Assembly (NCBI RefSeq): GCF_003173715.1 | Contig: NZ_CP029550.1 | Location: forward strand, 6,712,001 to 6,776,000 | Direction of reading: 5' to 3' | Length of the DNA stretch: 64,000 nucleotides | DNA from: Methylobacterium durans | GTDB lineage: Bacteria > Pseudomonadota > Alphaproteobacteria > Rhizobiales > Beijerinckiaceae | Shown here: positions 56,442 through 64,000 of the stretch, piece by piece | Layout of the letters: each line of letters begins with the position of its first letter | Position numbering within the stretch: the first letter of the stretch is position 1 | Made by a program: the position numbers and the translations under genes | The notes under the pieces: model-generated | The model's input: only the letters and a program-made list of their open reading frames with translations | Databases searched by the model: none | What the model was told of the DNA's origin: nothing

Positions 56442-58130
56442 TCAGGCCGCCCGCACCTCGTTGAGGAAGCGCCGGACCTCGGCGCCAAGATGGTCGGCCT
56501 GCACGGTGAGGCCCGAGGCGGAGGCGAGCACGCGGCCCGCCGCCTCGCCGGTCTCGCCCGCCGCCCCCGCGACGCGGGTGACGGTGCGGGTGACCTCGTC
56601 GGTGCCGGCGGCCGCCTGCCCGACATTGCGCACGATCTCCTGCGTCGCCGAGCTCTGCTCCTCCACGGCCGCCGCGATGGCGCCGGTCATGGCGTTCATC
56701 TCGCCGACCCGCCCGGCGATCGAGCGGATCGCCGTCACCGCCTGATCCGTGGCGCCCTGGATCTCGCCGATCTGGCGCGAGATCTCGTCGGTGGCGCGCG
56801 CGGTCTGCGAGGCAAGTTCCTTCACCTCGGCGGCCACGACGGCGAAGCCCCGCCCCGCCTCGCCGGCGCGAGCCGCCTCGATCGTCGCGTTCAGCGCCAG
56901 GAGGTTGGTCTGACCCGCGATGCTGGAGATGAGGTTGACGACGTCGCCGATCCGGGTTGCGCCCGCACTCAGGGCCTCGACCAGCCCGGCGGTCGTTCCC
57001 GCTTCCGCAGCGGCCGCAGCGGCCAGGCTCGCGGAGCCCTGGACCTGACGGCCGATCTCGTGGACGGAGCTGCCGAGTTCCTCCGCCGCGGCGGCGACCA
57101 TCGAGACGTTGGCGGCGGCCTCCTCGGCGGCGGCGGCGGCACCGGTCGACTGGTCGGCGGTGCAGGCCGCGTTCGCGCTCATCGCGTGGGCGGTCCCCGG
57201 AAGATCGTTCGCGGCCGTCGAGACCGCCTGCACGATGCCGCCGACCGCCCGCTCGAACCCGTCCGCGAGGTCGCGCATCGCCGCCTGCCGCTGCGCCTCG
57301 GCACCGGCGCGGGCGAGCGCGGCCTCATCCTCCAGGGCCCTGGCGCGGATGAGGCCGTCCTTGAACACCTGCACGGCGTCGGCCATCGCGCCGATCTCGT
57401 CCTTGCGCCCGAGGCCGGGCACGGCGGCGGCGAGGTCGCCGCCCGCGAGCCGGCCCATCGCCCCGTTCATGCCGCGGATCGGCCGGCTGATCCCAAGGTG
57501 CAGCAGAATGAGCGATCCCAGGGCGGCGGCGATCATCACGGCCAGACCGAAGCCGGTCGCGAAGCGCGAGGACGATGCGGCCGCCAGCGCCGCCGCGCTG
57601 CGCTCGCCGAGGAGGGAACGCTCGGCCGCCATCAGCTCGCCCGCAATGGCGCGCAGAGCGTCCATCGCGGACTTGCCCGCGCCGGACGCCTCGATCCGCC
57701 GCGCCTCGTCCCGGGTCTCGGAATTGCGCATCAGGGCGATCTCACGCTCGGCGACCTCCCGCCAGCGCTGCGCCTGAGCCTCGAGGTTCGAGAGGCGCTT
57801 CTGCTGAGCGGGATTGTCCGCCGTCATCCGCCGTGCCGTCGCTGCGGCCTCCGTGAAGCTGCTCACGCCCTCGCGGTACGGAGCCAGGAACGTCTCGTCG
57901 GCGGAGATGAGATAGCCGCGCAAGCCCGTCTCCTGGTTGATCATCGCGCCGACCGCGTCGTCGACCTGGCTGATCACCGCATGGGTGTGGGCGGTCCAAT
58001 GGTTGGTGTTCTCGATCGTGCCGAGGTTGCGCAGCGACACGAAGGAGATGCACAGCCCCACGACGAGAAGGACGGCAAGCGTCGCTCCGATCTTGGCGGC
58101 GATGGACAGGTTGGCAAGGCGCGACGACAT
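56442..58130 (-). CDS. Methyl-accepting chemotaxis protein with CHASE3 sensor
   Basis: A 562-residue chemoreceptor. TM1 lies near residues 12-34, a CHASE3 domain includes [23 protein letters not shown]2 near 190-212 ([21 protein letters not shown]), HAMP and a signalling coiled coil with [19 protein letters not shown] and [17 protein letters not shown]. It lacks a clear CheR-docking pentapeptide. The ATG at 58130 begins [15 protein letters not shown]; an in-frame ATG upstream at 58169 is possible. An AT-rich region (about 58196-58290) is the likely promoter. Confidence 0.92.
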   Translation of the reverse strand: MSSRLANLSIAAKIGATLAVLLVVGLCISFVSLRNLGTIENTNHWTAHTHAVISQVDDAVGAMINQETGLRGYLISADETFLAPYREGVSSFTEAAATARRMTADNPAQQKRLSNLEAQAQRWREVAEREIALMRNSETRDEARRIEASGAGKSAMDALRAIAGELMAAERSLLGERSAAALAAASSSRFATGFGLAVMIAAALGSLILLHLGISRPIRGMNGAMGRLAGGDLAAAVPGLGRKDEIGAMADAVQVFKDGLIRARALEDEAALARAGAEAQRQAAMRDLADGFERAVGGIVQAVSTAANDLPGTAHAMSANAACTADQSTGAAAAAEEAAANVSMVAAAAEELGSSVHEIGRQVQGSASLAAAAAAEAGTTAGLVEALSAGATRIGDVVNLISSIAGQTNLLALNATIEAARAGEAGRGFAVVAAEVKELASQTARATDEISRQIGEIQGATDQAVTAIRSIAGRVGEMNAMTGAIAAAVEEQSSATQEIVRNVGQAAAGTDEVTRTVTRVAGAAGETGEAAGRVLASASGLTVQADHLGAEVRRFLNEVRAA

Positions 58131-58195
58131 CGAGATCCCGCAAAAGTTGTCGGGGATGTCGCTGGTCAACGTCCCCGCGTGAAAGCTTCGGGATA

Positions 58196-58290
58196 CTGAG
58201 GTGAAAATAATAATGATGATTTAATCGCCATATTTGAGCAAATTTCGTTCTTTTATACTTTCAAATGGCTGGTTTTGGTCAATTTTTGCT
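58196..58290 (-). promoter_or_regulatory. AT-rich promoter region of the CHASE3 chemoreceptor gene
   Basis: This stretch is far richer in A+T than its surroundings. On the minus strand TTGACC is followed after 19 bases by TATAAA, which could be a -35/-10 pair with a slightly long spacer. It ends about 65 bases before the gene start at 58130. Confidence 0.4.
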
Positions 58291-58354
58291 GCCGACCTAC
58301 ACCTCGACAGCGCGGGAAAGCACCTGCCAGGTCCCGCGCAATCCCCCGAGCCGA

Positions 58355-59848
58355 TCAGCGGAAGGGCGGCTCATCGAAGCTGCGCAGCTTTCGCGAGTGC
58401 AGGCCCGCGCGGTCGGCGCGGAGGGCGTCGAGGGCGGCGAGGCCGATCAGCAGGTGCTCGGCCACTGCCCGCTCGTAGAAGGCGTTGGCGGCGCCCGGCA
58501 GCTTGATCTCGCCGTGAAGCGGCTTGTCGGAGACGCAGAGCAGCGTGCCGTAGGGGACGCGCAGGCGATATCCCTGGGCGGCTATGGTGCCGCTCTCCAT
58601 GTCGACGCCAATCGCGCGGGACAGGTTGATGCGCCGCCGCTCCTGCGAAAAGCGCAACTCCCAATTGCGGTCGTCGTAGGTGACGACGGTGCCGGTGCGC
58701 AGGCGGCTCTTCAGCGTCTCGGCCTGCTCGCCGGTCACCTTTCCGGCGGCGGCCTGAAGCGCCAGCTGCACCTCGGCGAGCGCCGGAACCGGCACGTCCG
58801 GGGGCACCAGCTCATCGAGGATGCGGTCGCGGCGCAGGTAGCCGTGGGCAAGGACGTAGTCGCCGATGCGTTGCGACTGGCGCAGTCCCCCGCAATGCCC
58901 AACCATCAGCCAGCAATGGGGCCGCAGCACCGCGAGATGGTCGGTGATCGTCTTGGCGTTCGAGGGGCCGACCCCGATGTTGACGAGCGTGGTGCCCTCC
59001 ATCGACCCGTCCGGTCGCCGGGCGACGAGGTGGTAGGCCGGCATCTGGAAGCGGTGCCAGGGTGAGGCGGCGACGATCGCGGCCGGGTCGGCGCCGGCCG
59101 CCTCGGCACGGCTCACCGTGATGCCGCCCGGCAGGATCATCTGCTCCAAGCCGTCCTCGCCCGCGGCCAAGCGGTCCAGGCCGTGGCGCACGAAGCGGTC
59201 GACGTAGCGGTGGTAGTTTGTCAGCAGGATCCAGGGCTGCACGTGGCGCCAGTCGCAGCCCGTGTAGTGCACGAGCCGGCGCAGGGAGTAGTCGACGCGG
59301 ATCGCGTCGAAGAGGGCGAGCGGGCGCGGCGCGTCCGGGAGCTGCTGCCATGTCCCGTCCGCGATCTCGTCGCCGACGACGGAGAGGAGCGGGACGGGGA
59401 AGTAGGTCGCGAGTTCGGCCGGCCCGATCCCGCCGCGCGTCAGGTCGGCTCCGGGCTCCAAGACGTAGGGGTACGGGATCTCCTGACCGCTGAGCCCGAC
59501 CTCCAGGCTGACGCCGTAATCCTCGACGAGCGGCTGGAGCTGCGCCATCAGGTAAGTGCGGAAGTGGTCGGGCTGGGTCACGGTTGTGGCGTAGGTACCC
59601 GGCACCTGGAGCTTCGCCGTCGCCCGGCTGATCCGCGGCACGGGCCCGGACGGCCGGTAGGTGACGCGCAGTTCCGGGTAGCGGAAGCGGAGCCGCTCGG
59701 CGGCATCCGGCGGCGTTCCGCCGTCGAGGAAGCGGTCGAGCGCTGCCCGCAGGGCGCCGGTCGCTCCGGCATGGAGCGCGACGAGCCGGTCGATCGCCGC
59801 AGAAGGGTCGGGCACCGATTCCATCGGTCGCAACTCGTCGTCGATCAC
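58355..59848 (-). CDS. amn: AMP nucleosidase
   Basis: A 497-residue enzyme that splits AMP to adenine and ribose-5-phosphate and helps set the purine pool. The N-terminal domain has RFRYPELRVTYRP and QPDHFRTYLMAQLQPLVEDY; the catalytic domain has NIGVGPSNAKTITDHLAVL, MVGHCGGLRQSQRIGDYVL and GVDMESGTIAAQGYR, typical for Amn. The GTG at 59848 was chosen because GGAGG lies 8 bases upstream and the length then matches Escherichia coli Amn; an ATG at 59824 is possible. Divergent from trmO. Confidence 0.92.
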   Translation of the reverse strand: MIDDELRPMESVPDPSAAIDRLVALHAGATGALRAALDRFLDGGTPPDAAERLRFRYPELRVTYRPSGPVPRISRATAKLQVPGTYATTVTQPDHFRTYLMAQLQPLVEDYGVSLEVGLSGQEIPYPYVLEPGADLTRGGIGPAELATYFPVPLLSVVGDEIADGTWQQLPDAPRPLALFDAIRVDYSLRRLVHYTGCDWRHVQPWILLTNYHRYVDRFVRHGLDRLAAGEDGLEQMILPGGITVSRAEAAGADPAAIVAASPWHRFQMPAYHLVARRPDGSMEGTTLVNIGVGPSNAKTITDHLAVLRPHCWLMVGHCGGLRQSQRIGDYVLAHGYLRRDRILDELVPPDVPVPALAEVQLALQAAAGKVTGEQAETLKSRLRTGTVVTYDDRNWELRFSQERRRINLSRAIGVDMESGTIAAQGYRLRVPYGTLLCVSDKPLHGEIKLPGAANAFYERAVAEHLLIGLAALDALRADRAGLHSRKLRSFDEPPFR

Positions 59849-59993
59849 GCGGCGGCCTCCGTACACGATGGGAATCCCGCCTCCGGCTCTACACCGCCGG
59901 GCGTCCCGGCGCGACGCCCCGCCGTGGTCGACGCTTGCACCGGAGGTCGGGCTGCCCGAAAGCGGGGGATCGGCACGAACGGGGACGGTCGGC

Positions 59994-60506
59994 ATGAGCG
60001 AGGTGGACGGCGCATCGGCGGAGGACGGGTTCGAGCGCCGGCCCGGCGAGGAGTGGACCGCGCTTCCGACCGAGTTCGATGCCGGCCTGTACTTCATCGG
60101 CCGGATCTCGACGCCCTGGACCCGCCGCTCCGAGTGCCCGAAGAACGGACGCCAGACGAACGCAGTCTGCACCGTGCGGGTCGACCCGGCCTTCGTGCCG
60201 GCCCTCCAGAACGTCGAGGGCGCGAGCCACCTGATCCTGCTCTACTGGATGGACAGGGCCGCGCGGAACCTCGTGCGGCAGCGGCCGCGCCACGCCGACG
60301 GAAGCCGGGGCACTTTCTCGCTGCGCTCGCCCGCCCGGCCGAACCCGGTCGCCCTCTCTGTCGTCGAGCTCATCCGGCGCGACGGGGATACGCTTGTGGT
60401 GCAGGGCCTCGACTGTCTCGACGGGACGCCGCTCCTCGACATCAAGCCCTACTACGCCAGCACCGATTCGCGGCCCGAGGCCACGGTGGAGCGGTCGGGA
60501 CGCTGA
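59994..60506 (+). CDS. trmO: tRNA (N6-threonylcarbamoyladenosine(37)-N6)-methyltransferase TrmO-like
   Basis: A 170-residue TsaA/YaeB-type SAM-dependent enzyme that methylates t6A37 in some tRNAs. Landmarks are FIGRISTPW at the start of the barrel, ASHLILLYWMDRA, RSPARPNPVALSVVELI and GTPLLDIKPYYAS, the last two diagnostic. The ATG at 59994 was chosen; earlier codons in the same frame overlap the amn leader. Known members are 150-250 residues long. The IS1380-like element lies 113 bases downstream. Confidence 0.88.
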   Translation: MSEVDGASAEDGFERRPGEEWTALPTEFDAGLYFIGRISTPWTRRSECPKNGRQTNAVCTVRVDPAFVPALQNVEGASHLILLYWMDRAARNLVRQRPRHADGSRGTFSLRSPARPNPVALSVVELIRRDGDTLVVQGLDCLDGTPLLDIKPYYASTDSRPEATVERSGR

Positions 60507-60619
60507 GCACGTCCGGCCCGGCAATCTCCGCCCGCCGAGGCCACCCAAATTGACACTTTTTGCGGGATGCCCCCGCTGTGCCCGGAATGTCGCAGCGCTA
60601 TGAACAAAATGTGCTCTAG

Positions 60620-62220
60620 CCCGTCTTATTCACCGGGCAGTGGCTTGCGGCGTGTTTTGGGCTGATGGCGCGCGGGATCGGGCGTCTGTTCTGACGCGTG
60701 TGGACCTGGATCGTTCTGTCAGCACTGGAGGGACGGGAGCGGGTTTGTGGGCATCACGGCCCCTTGGTTTAGCCAGGTGCTGGGCGAGCGTGTCCGCGAG
60801 ATGGCTCAGTAGGTCGCCTCAGGACAGGCGGCGGCGAAGGCGAGGCGAACCCGGCTGGCGGTCTCGCGGATGCGGGCGCCAAGCTTCAGGAGGCGCAGCC
60901 GGAGCGTGGCGAACTCGGCCGTGGCGAGGCGGTGCGCCTTCGGATGGCCTCACGCACGCTCAGCATCAGCCAGTAGGCCGCCGTGTGCAGGACGAGCCGC
61001 ATCTGGTTGGCGGCGGATGCCGGCACGAGGTACGGTCGGAGGCGAGCTGGCTCTTGTGCAAGCTTGATCAGGTTCTCGGCCTGTCCGCGGCACAGTACAG
61101 GTCGGCATAGAGCCATTCCGGCGTGCCGGTCGTGATGTTGTGACGACATAGCGGATGTCGAGGCCGAGCCGGGTCGCCTCGATACGGGCGGCGACGCGCC
61201 GCTCTTGCCGCCAGGATTTGCCGCGTGCGTGGTCTCGCAAAGCCCCGCACCGCATCCTCGTTGTCGATGGCTCGCACAACTCTGATGTGATCGGCCGTCT
61301 GTTCCACCTTGGCCGCCAGCGCTTTGGTGCCGGTCAACCGAAGACGTAAGCGACGCGGTTGTCCTCGCACCAGTCCATTGCCTCGGGCCGGCCGTAGTGG
61401 CCGTCGCCCCGGATGGTGATCGCGGTGTTGGGCCAGTGGCGGCGGATCGCCCGGACGAGGCGGCGCAGATGTCCACGCACTTCGCGGCCCGAGGGCGTCT
61501 TGCCCGGCCGCAGGATCATCGCGACCGGCGGCTGGTGCGGTGTCGTAGACGTGGATCGGCAGAAAGCAGCGCCATCGTGATGGGCGTTGAACAGCGACAG
61601 TTGCTGCTGGCCGTGCACCACGTCGCACGTGTCGTCGATGTCCAGGGTGACGGCGTCGGGCGGGACGGGGTAGCTGGCGCAGTAGAGGTCGACAGCACCC
61701 GCCCGAGCCGGATGAGGTCGCGCAGACCCGGCGTGTTCTCCAGCCGCGAGACGGTGGGCTGGCTCATCAGGTCGTGCCCGCTCTCGGGCAGGCGGCCGCA
61801 GGCGAGCTTGAAGGCGGGGTCGGCGCGCAGGTGGTCGAGGTCGTCCGATCCTCATACCCGCAGGCAATCGCCAGGATGCGCGCCAGCAGGATCTCGGGCA
61901 ACGGATGCAGAACCCGGCTGGGGTCACGACGGTCCGGGATCACAGCAGCGAGCTTGTCGGCAATGTCCAACCGCCGGGCGGCCTGGGCGAGCAGCAGGAC
62001 GCCGCCATCCGAGGTCAGGCGTCCGCCATCGAAGGCGGCTGTGAGCTTCTTGCCCCGAACGGATGGAAACGCGAACGGGAGACACGTAGGATCGGACATG
62101 GCGGCGTGGCAGGCTCGGTGCGATCTGAAGGCTTGGCGTCAGCACCCAATCCCTAAGCTACATCAATGCTTTATGCTACGCTCGCCACCCCAGATCCACC
62201 GTCCTCGTGAATAAGACGGG
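60620..62220. mobile_element. IS1380-family insertion sequence with perfect terminal repeats
   Basis: A 1601-base element with 14-base terminal inverted repeats CCCGTCTTATTCAC (60620-60633) and GTGAATAAGACGGG (62207-62220); outside these the symmetry extends by TAG/CTA. The flanks are CTAG (60616-60619) and CTAA (62221-62224), a likely 4-base target duplication with one change. The ends start with CCC as in IS1380 and the related piggyBac group. The only gene inside is a transposase with many frame breaks. The element sits 20 bases before a marR-type gene. Confidence 0.85.
60806..62099 (-). pseudogene. IS1380-family transposase, frame broken many times
   Basis: Reassembling frames gives a near complete DDE transposase of about 430 residues: N terminus KKLTAAFDGGRLTSDGGVLLL, then EILLARILAIACGYED, MSQPTVSRLENTPGLRDL, VTLDIDDTCDVVHGQQQLSL, IRGDGHYGRPEAMDWCEDNR, TGTPEWLYADLYC and LVLHTAAYWLMLSVREAI, ending AFAAACPEATY before a stop at 60806. 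At least seven single- or double-base losses break it, for example near 61847, 61693, 61562, 61530 and 61337. Protein between the breaks is well conserved and almost free of stops. Confidence 0.85.
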
Positions 62221-62239
62221 CTAATATGTTCTGATCAGG

Positions 62240-62881
62240 ATGAATCCGACGCTGCGGCGTGCGGCCGCGAGGGCATCGATGGGTCGAACGACGAAGGCAT
62301 TGCGCGAGGCCGGGAGCGCCGCGGTCCGGCACGAGACGATCGATCCGGATATCTACGTGCCGGCCCTGCTGACGACCCTCTCGAACAACCTGACGCGGAG
62401 CGCCTCGACCTTCTACCGGCGGCATTTCGGGGTCGGCATCACCGACTGGCGGATCATGTACCGGCTCGCCTCCGAGCCCTGGGTGACGGCGCACCACATC
62501 TGCAACGCGGCCCAGCTCGACAAGGGCGTGGTGAGCCGGAGCCTCGCCTGGATGGAGAAGCGCGGGCTGGTGCTGGTGCGCGGCGACGAGACCGACGCGC
62601 GCCGCCGCCTCGTCGCCCTGTCGCCCGCGGGCCACGACCTGCACGACCGGATCACGGTGGTGGCGCTGGAGCGCGAGCGCAATTTCCTCGCGACGCTGAC
62701 GACCGAGGAGACCGACGCTGCCATCCACCTCCTGCGCAAGCTGATCGGAAACCTGCGGGCCTTCCAGAAGCCGGTGGCGATCCCGCCGCCCCGGGACGTC
62801 CCCGCCGCTACGACGGTCGAGGCGGCGGGCGAGGTCCTCGCCGCCGCGGTCAGGCCGCGCGCCCGCGCGGCGGCGCCTTGA
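62240..62881 (+). CDS. MarR-family transcriptional regulator
   Basis: A 213-residue winged-helix regulator. The DNA-binding part reads FGVGITDWRIMYRLASEPW, VTAHHICNAAQLDKGVVSRSL (recognition helix) and GLVLVRGDETDARRRLVAL (wing). N-terminal 40 residues are extra and variable; an ATG at 62279 may be the true start. Its 3' end overlaps the convergent RND pump gene by 32 bases. The IS lies immediately upstream and may have replaced its promoter. Confidence 0.88.
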   Translation: MNPTLRRAAARASMGRTTKALREAGSAAVRHETIDPDIYVPALLTTLSNNLTRSASTFYRRHFGVGITDWRIMYRLASEPWVTAHHICNAAQLDKGVVSRSLAWMEKRGLVLVRGDETDARRRLVALSPAGHDLHDRITVVALERERNFLATLTTEETDAAIHLLRKLIGNLRAFQKPVAIPPPRDVPAATTVEAAGEVLAAAVRPRARAAAP

Positions 62882-64000
62882 TCCGGTACCAGCCGACATA
62901 GAGGGCCGGCAGGAAGAACAGGGTCAGGAAGGTGGCGGCGATGATGCCGCCGATCATGGCGTAGGCCATCGGGCCCCAGAACACCTCGCGGGCGATCGGG
63001 ATCATGCCGAGGCTGGCGGCCGCCGCGGTGAGCAGGATCGGCCTCATGCGGTGGCGGGTCGCCTCGACCACGGCGTCCCAGGGCCCGAGCCCCTCCGCCT
63101 CGCATTCCTCGATCTGAGCGATCAGGATCACGGCATTGCGGATGATGATCCCGATCAAGGCCAGAATCCCGAGAATCGCCACGAATCCCATGGGCTTACC
63201 CGAGCTGAGGAGCGCCGCGACGACGCCGATGATCCCCAGCGGCGCGACGCTGGAGACGAGGAACAGCTTCTGCACGCTCTGGAGCTGGATCATCAGGAAG
63301 ACCGCCATCGTCAGCAGCATGACCGGCACCACCGCCGCGATCGGCCCCTGGCCCTTGGCGGCCTCCTCGACGGCGCCGCCGGTCGCCAGCGTGTAGCCCT
63401 CGGGCAGCGCGCGCGCGTAGGCATCGATCTCGGCCTGGAGATCCGCCACGATGGTCGGCGGCTGCGTCGCGTCGATGATCGGCGCCTTGACGGTGAGCGT
63501 CGGCACCCGGTCGCGGCGCCAGACGATCGGCTGTTCGAGGTCGTAGTCGATCTTCGCGAAGGCGAGGAGCGGCACCACGGCGCCGTTCGAGAGCGTGACC
63601 TGCAGGCTCTGGAGCGTATCGAGGGAGGTGCGCTCGATGGTGCGGGCGCGGCCCACGACGTTCACGAGGTAGATCGAGTCGCGCACCTGCGTGATCGCGG
63701 AGCCGCCGACGACGCTGTTGAGGATCGAGGCGATGTCCTGGCTGGTCACGCCGAGCTGGCGGGCCTTGTCCTGCAGGATCTCGACGCGCAGCACCTTGCC
63801 GGGCTCGTTCCAGTCGAAGGTCGGCACGCCGACATGGGGTTTCGCGCGACGATGTCGGCGAGCTTCAGGGCGTTCTCGCGCACCACCTGCAGGTCCGGCC
63901 CGCTGAGCCGGTACTGGATCGGCCGGCCGACCGGGGGGCCGAGGGAGAGCGGGTTCACGAAGACGTCGGTGCCGACGAAGTCGCGCTTCCCGAACGCGTC
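62850..64000 (-). CDS. RND-family efflux permease, 3' part, frame broken at a G/C run
   Basis: C-terminal third of an AcrB/HAE-type or CusA-like inner-membrane pump running off the window end. The periplasmic part (NPLSLGPPVGRPIQYRLSG, VRENALKLADIVARNP) is followed after a frame loss at 63836-63839 (four G on the plus strand) by HVGVPTFDWNEPGKVLRV. One added base would join them. The membrane half has FLMIQLQSVQKLFLVSSVAP, GILALIGIIIRNAVILI and RMRPILLTAAAASLGMIPIA. It converges on the marR gene. Substrate is unknown. Confidence 0.82.
   Translation of the reverse strand, partial: RVREARLRRHRRLREPALPRPPGRPADPVPAQRAGPAGGARERPEARRHRRAKPHVGVPTFDWNEPGKVLRVEILQDKARQLGVTSQDIASILNSVVGGSAITQVRDSIYLVNVVGRARTIERTSLDTLQSLQVTLSNGAVVPLLAFAKIDYDLEQPIVWRRDRVPTLTVKAPIIDATQPPTIVADLQAEIDAYARALPEGYTLATGGAVEEAAKGQGPIAAVVPVMLLTMAVFLMIQLQSVQKLFLVSSVAPLGIIGVVAALLSSGKPMGFVAILGILALIGIIIRNAVILIAQIEECEAEGLGPWDAVVEATRHRMRPILLTAAAASLGMIPIAREVFWGPMAYAMIGGIIAATFLTLFFLPALYVGWYRIKAPPRGRAA

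Noticed and set aside
60550..60578. Sigma-70 promoter TTGACA before the IS
   Set aside because: No acceptable -10 hexamer at 16-18 bases; could be chance in a short intergenic region.

Overview
The window is a G+C-rich chromosomal segment (roughly 70% by eye) from an alphaproteobacterium of the Hyphomicrobiales, most likely a Methylobacterium/Methylorubrum-type organism. This rests on the uvrC-pgsA-moaD order, the rplY-pth-ychF group, a Caulobacter-style Tad/Cpa pilus locus and TTAA-N7-TTAA sites of the kind bound by CtrA. The genus is an inference and no species call is justified. I see no rRNA, tRNA or CRISPR array.

Layout. 1-16.5 kb is mainly housekeeping: the uvrC tail, pgsA, moaD, a zinc-binding lipoprotein-type gene under a Zur-like operator, an ABC exporter, galM, ftsK, mtnA, a tandem MaoC hydratase, ychF, a PIN/antitoxin pair, pth, rplY and a chemoreceptor. 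16.6-30.6 kb holds a phosphomannomutase and a Tad pilus locus: tadE-like genes and a small CpaC-N-like gene on the minus strand, then flp, cpaA, cpaB, cpaC, cpaD, cpaE, cpaF, tadB and tadC on the plus strand, then a tadD-like lipoprotein. 30.7-39 kb has two peptidase-type hydrolases, a copper-efflux operon (copA-cueR) with a clear CueR operator, a PhoR-type kinase and a flippase-like membrane protein.

39.2-48.7 kb is the most unusual region. It is one tightly overlapped minus-strand operon: inositol-3-phosphate synthase, HD-type protein, methyltransferase, Gfo/Idh oxidoreductase, YcaO protein, TIM-barrel isomerase, GT4 glycosyltransferase, PIG-L/LmbE deacetylase and a uracil-DNA-glycosylase-like protein. 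The gene content suggests a glycosylated, deacetylated and otherwise modified inositol compound. The glycosyltransferase/deacetylase pair recalls the first mycothiol steps, but no mshC or mshD is present and the product is unknown.

49-64 kb carries a lytic transglycosylase, EmrAB-type efflux, an HdeD-like protein, a class A penicillin-binding protein with an unusual C-terminal nuclease-like domain, a CHASE3 chemoreceptor, AMP nucleosidase, TrmO, a 1.6-kb IS1380-like element with perfect inverted repeats, a MarR regulator and the 3' part of an RND pump gene.

Three conserved genes (cpaC, the methyltransferase and the RND pump) are each broken by one missing base in a G or C run, and the transposase is broken many times with good protein matches between the breaks. 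Residual sequencing error is the simplest explanation, but a slippery heptamer at the cpaC break leaves recoding or phase variation open.
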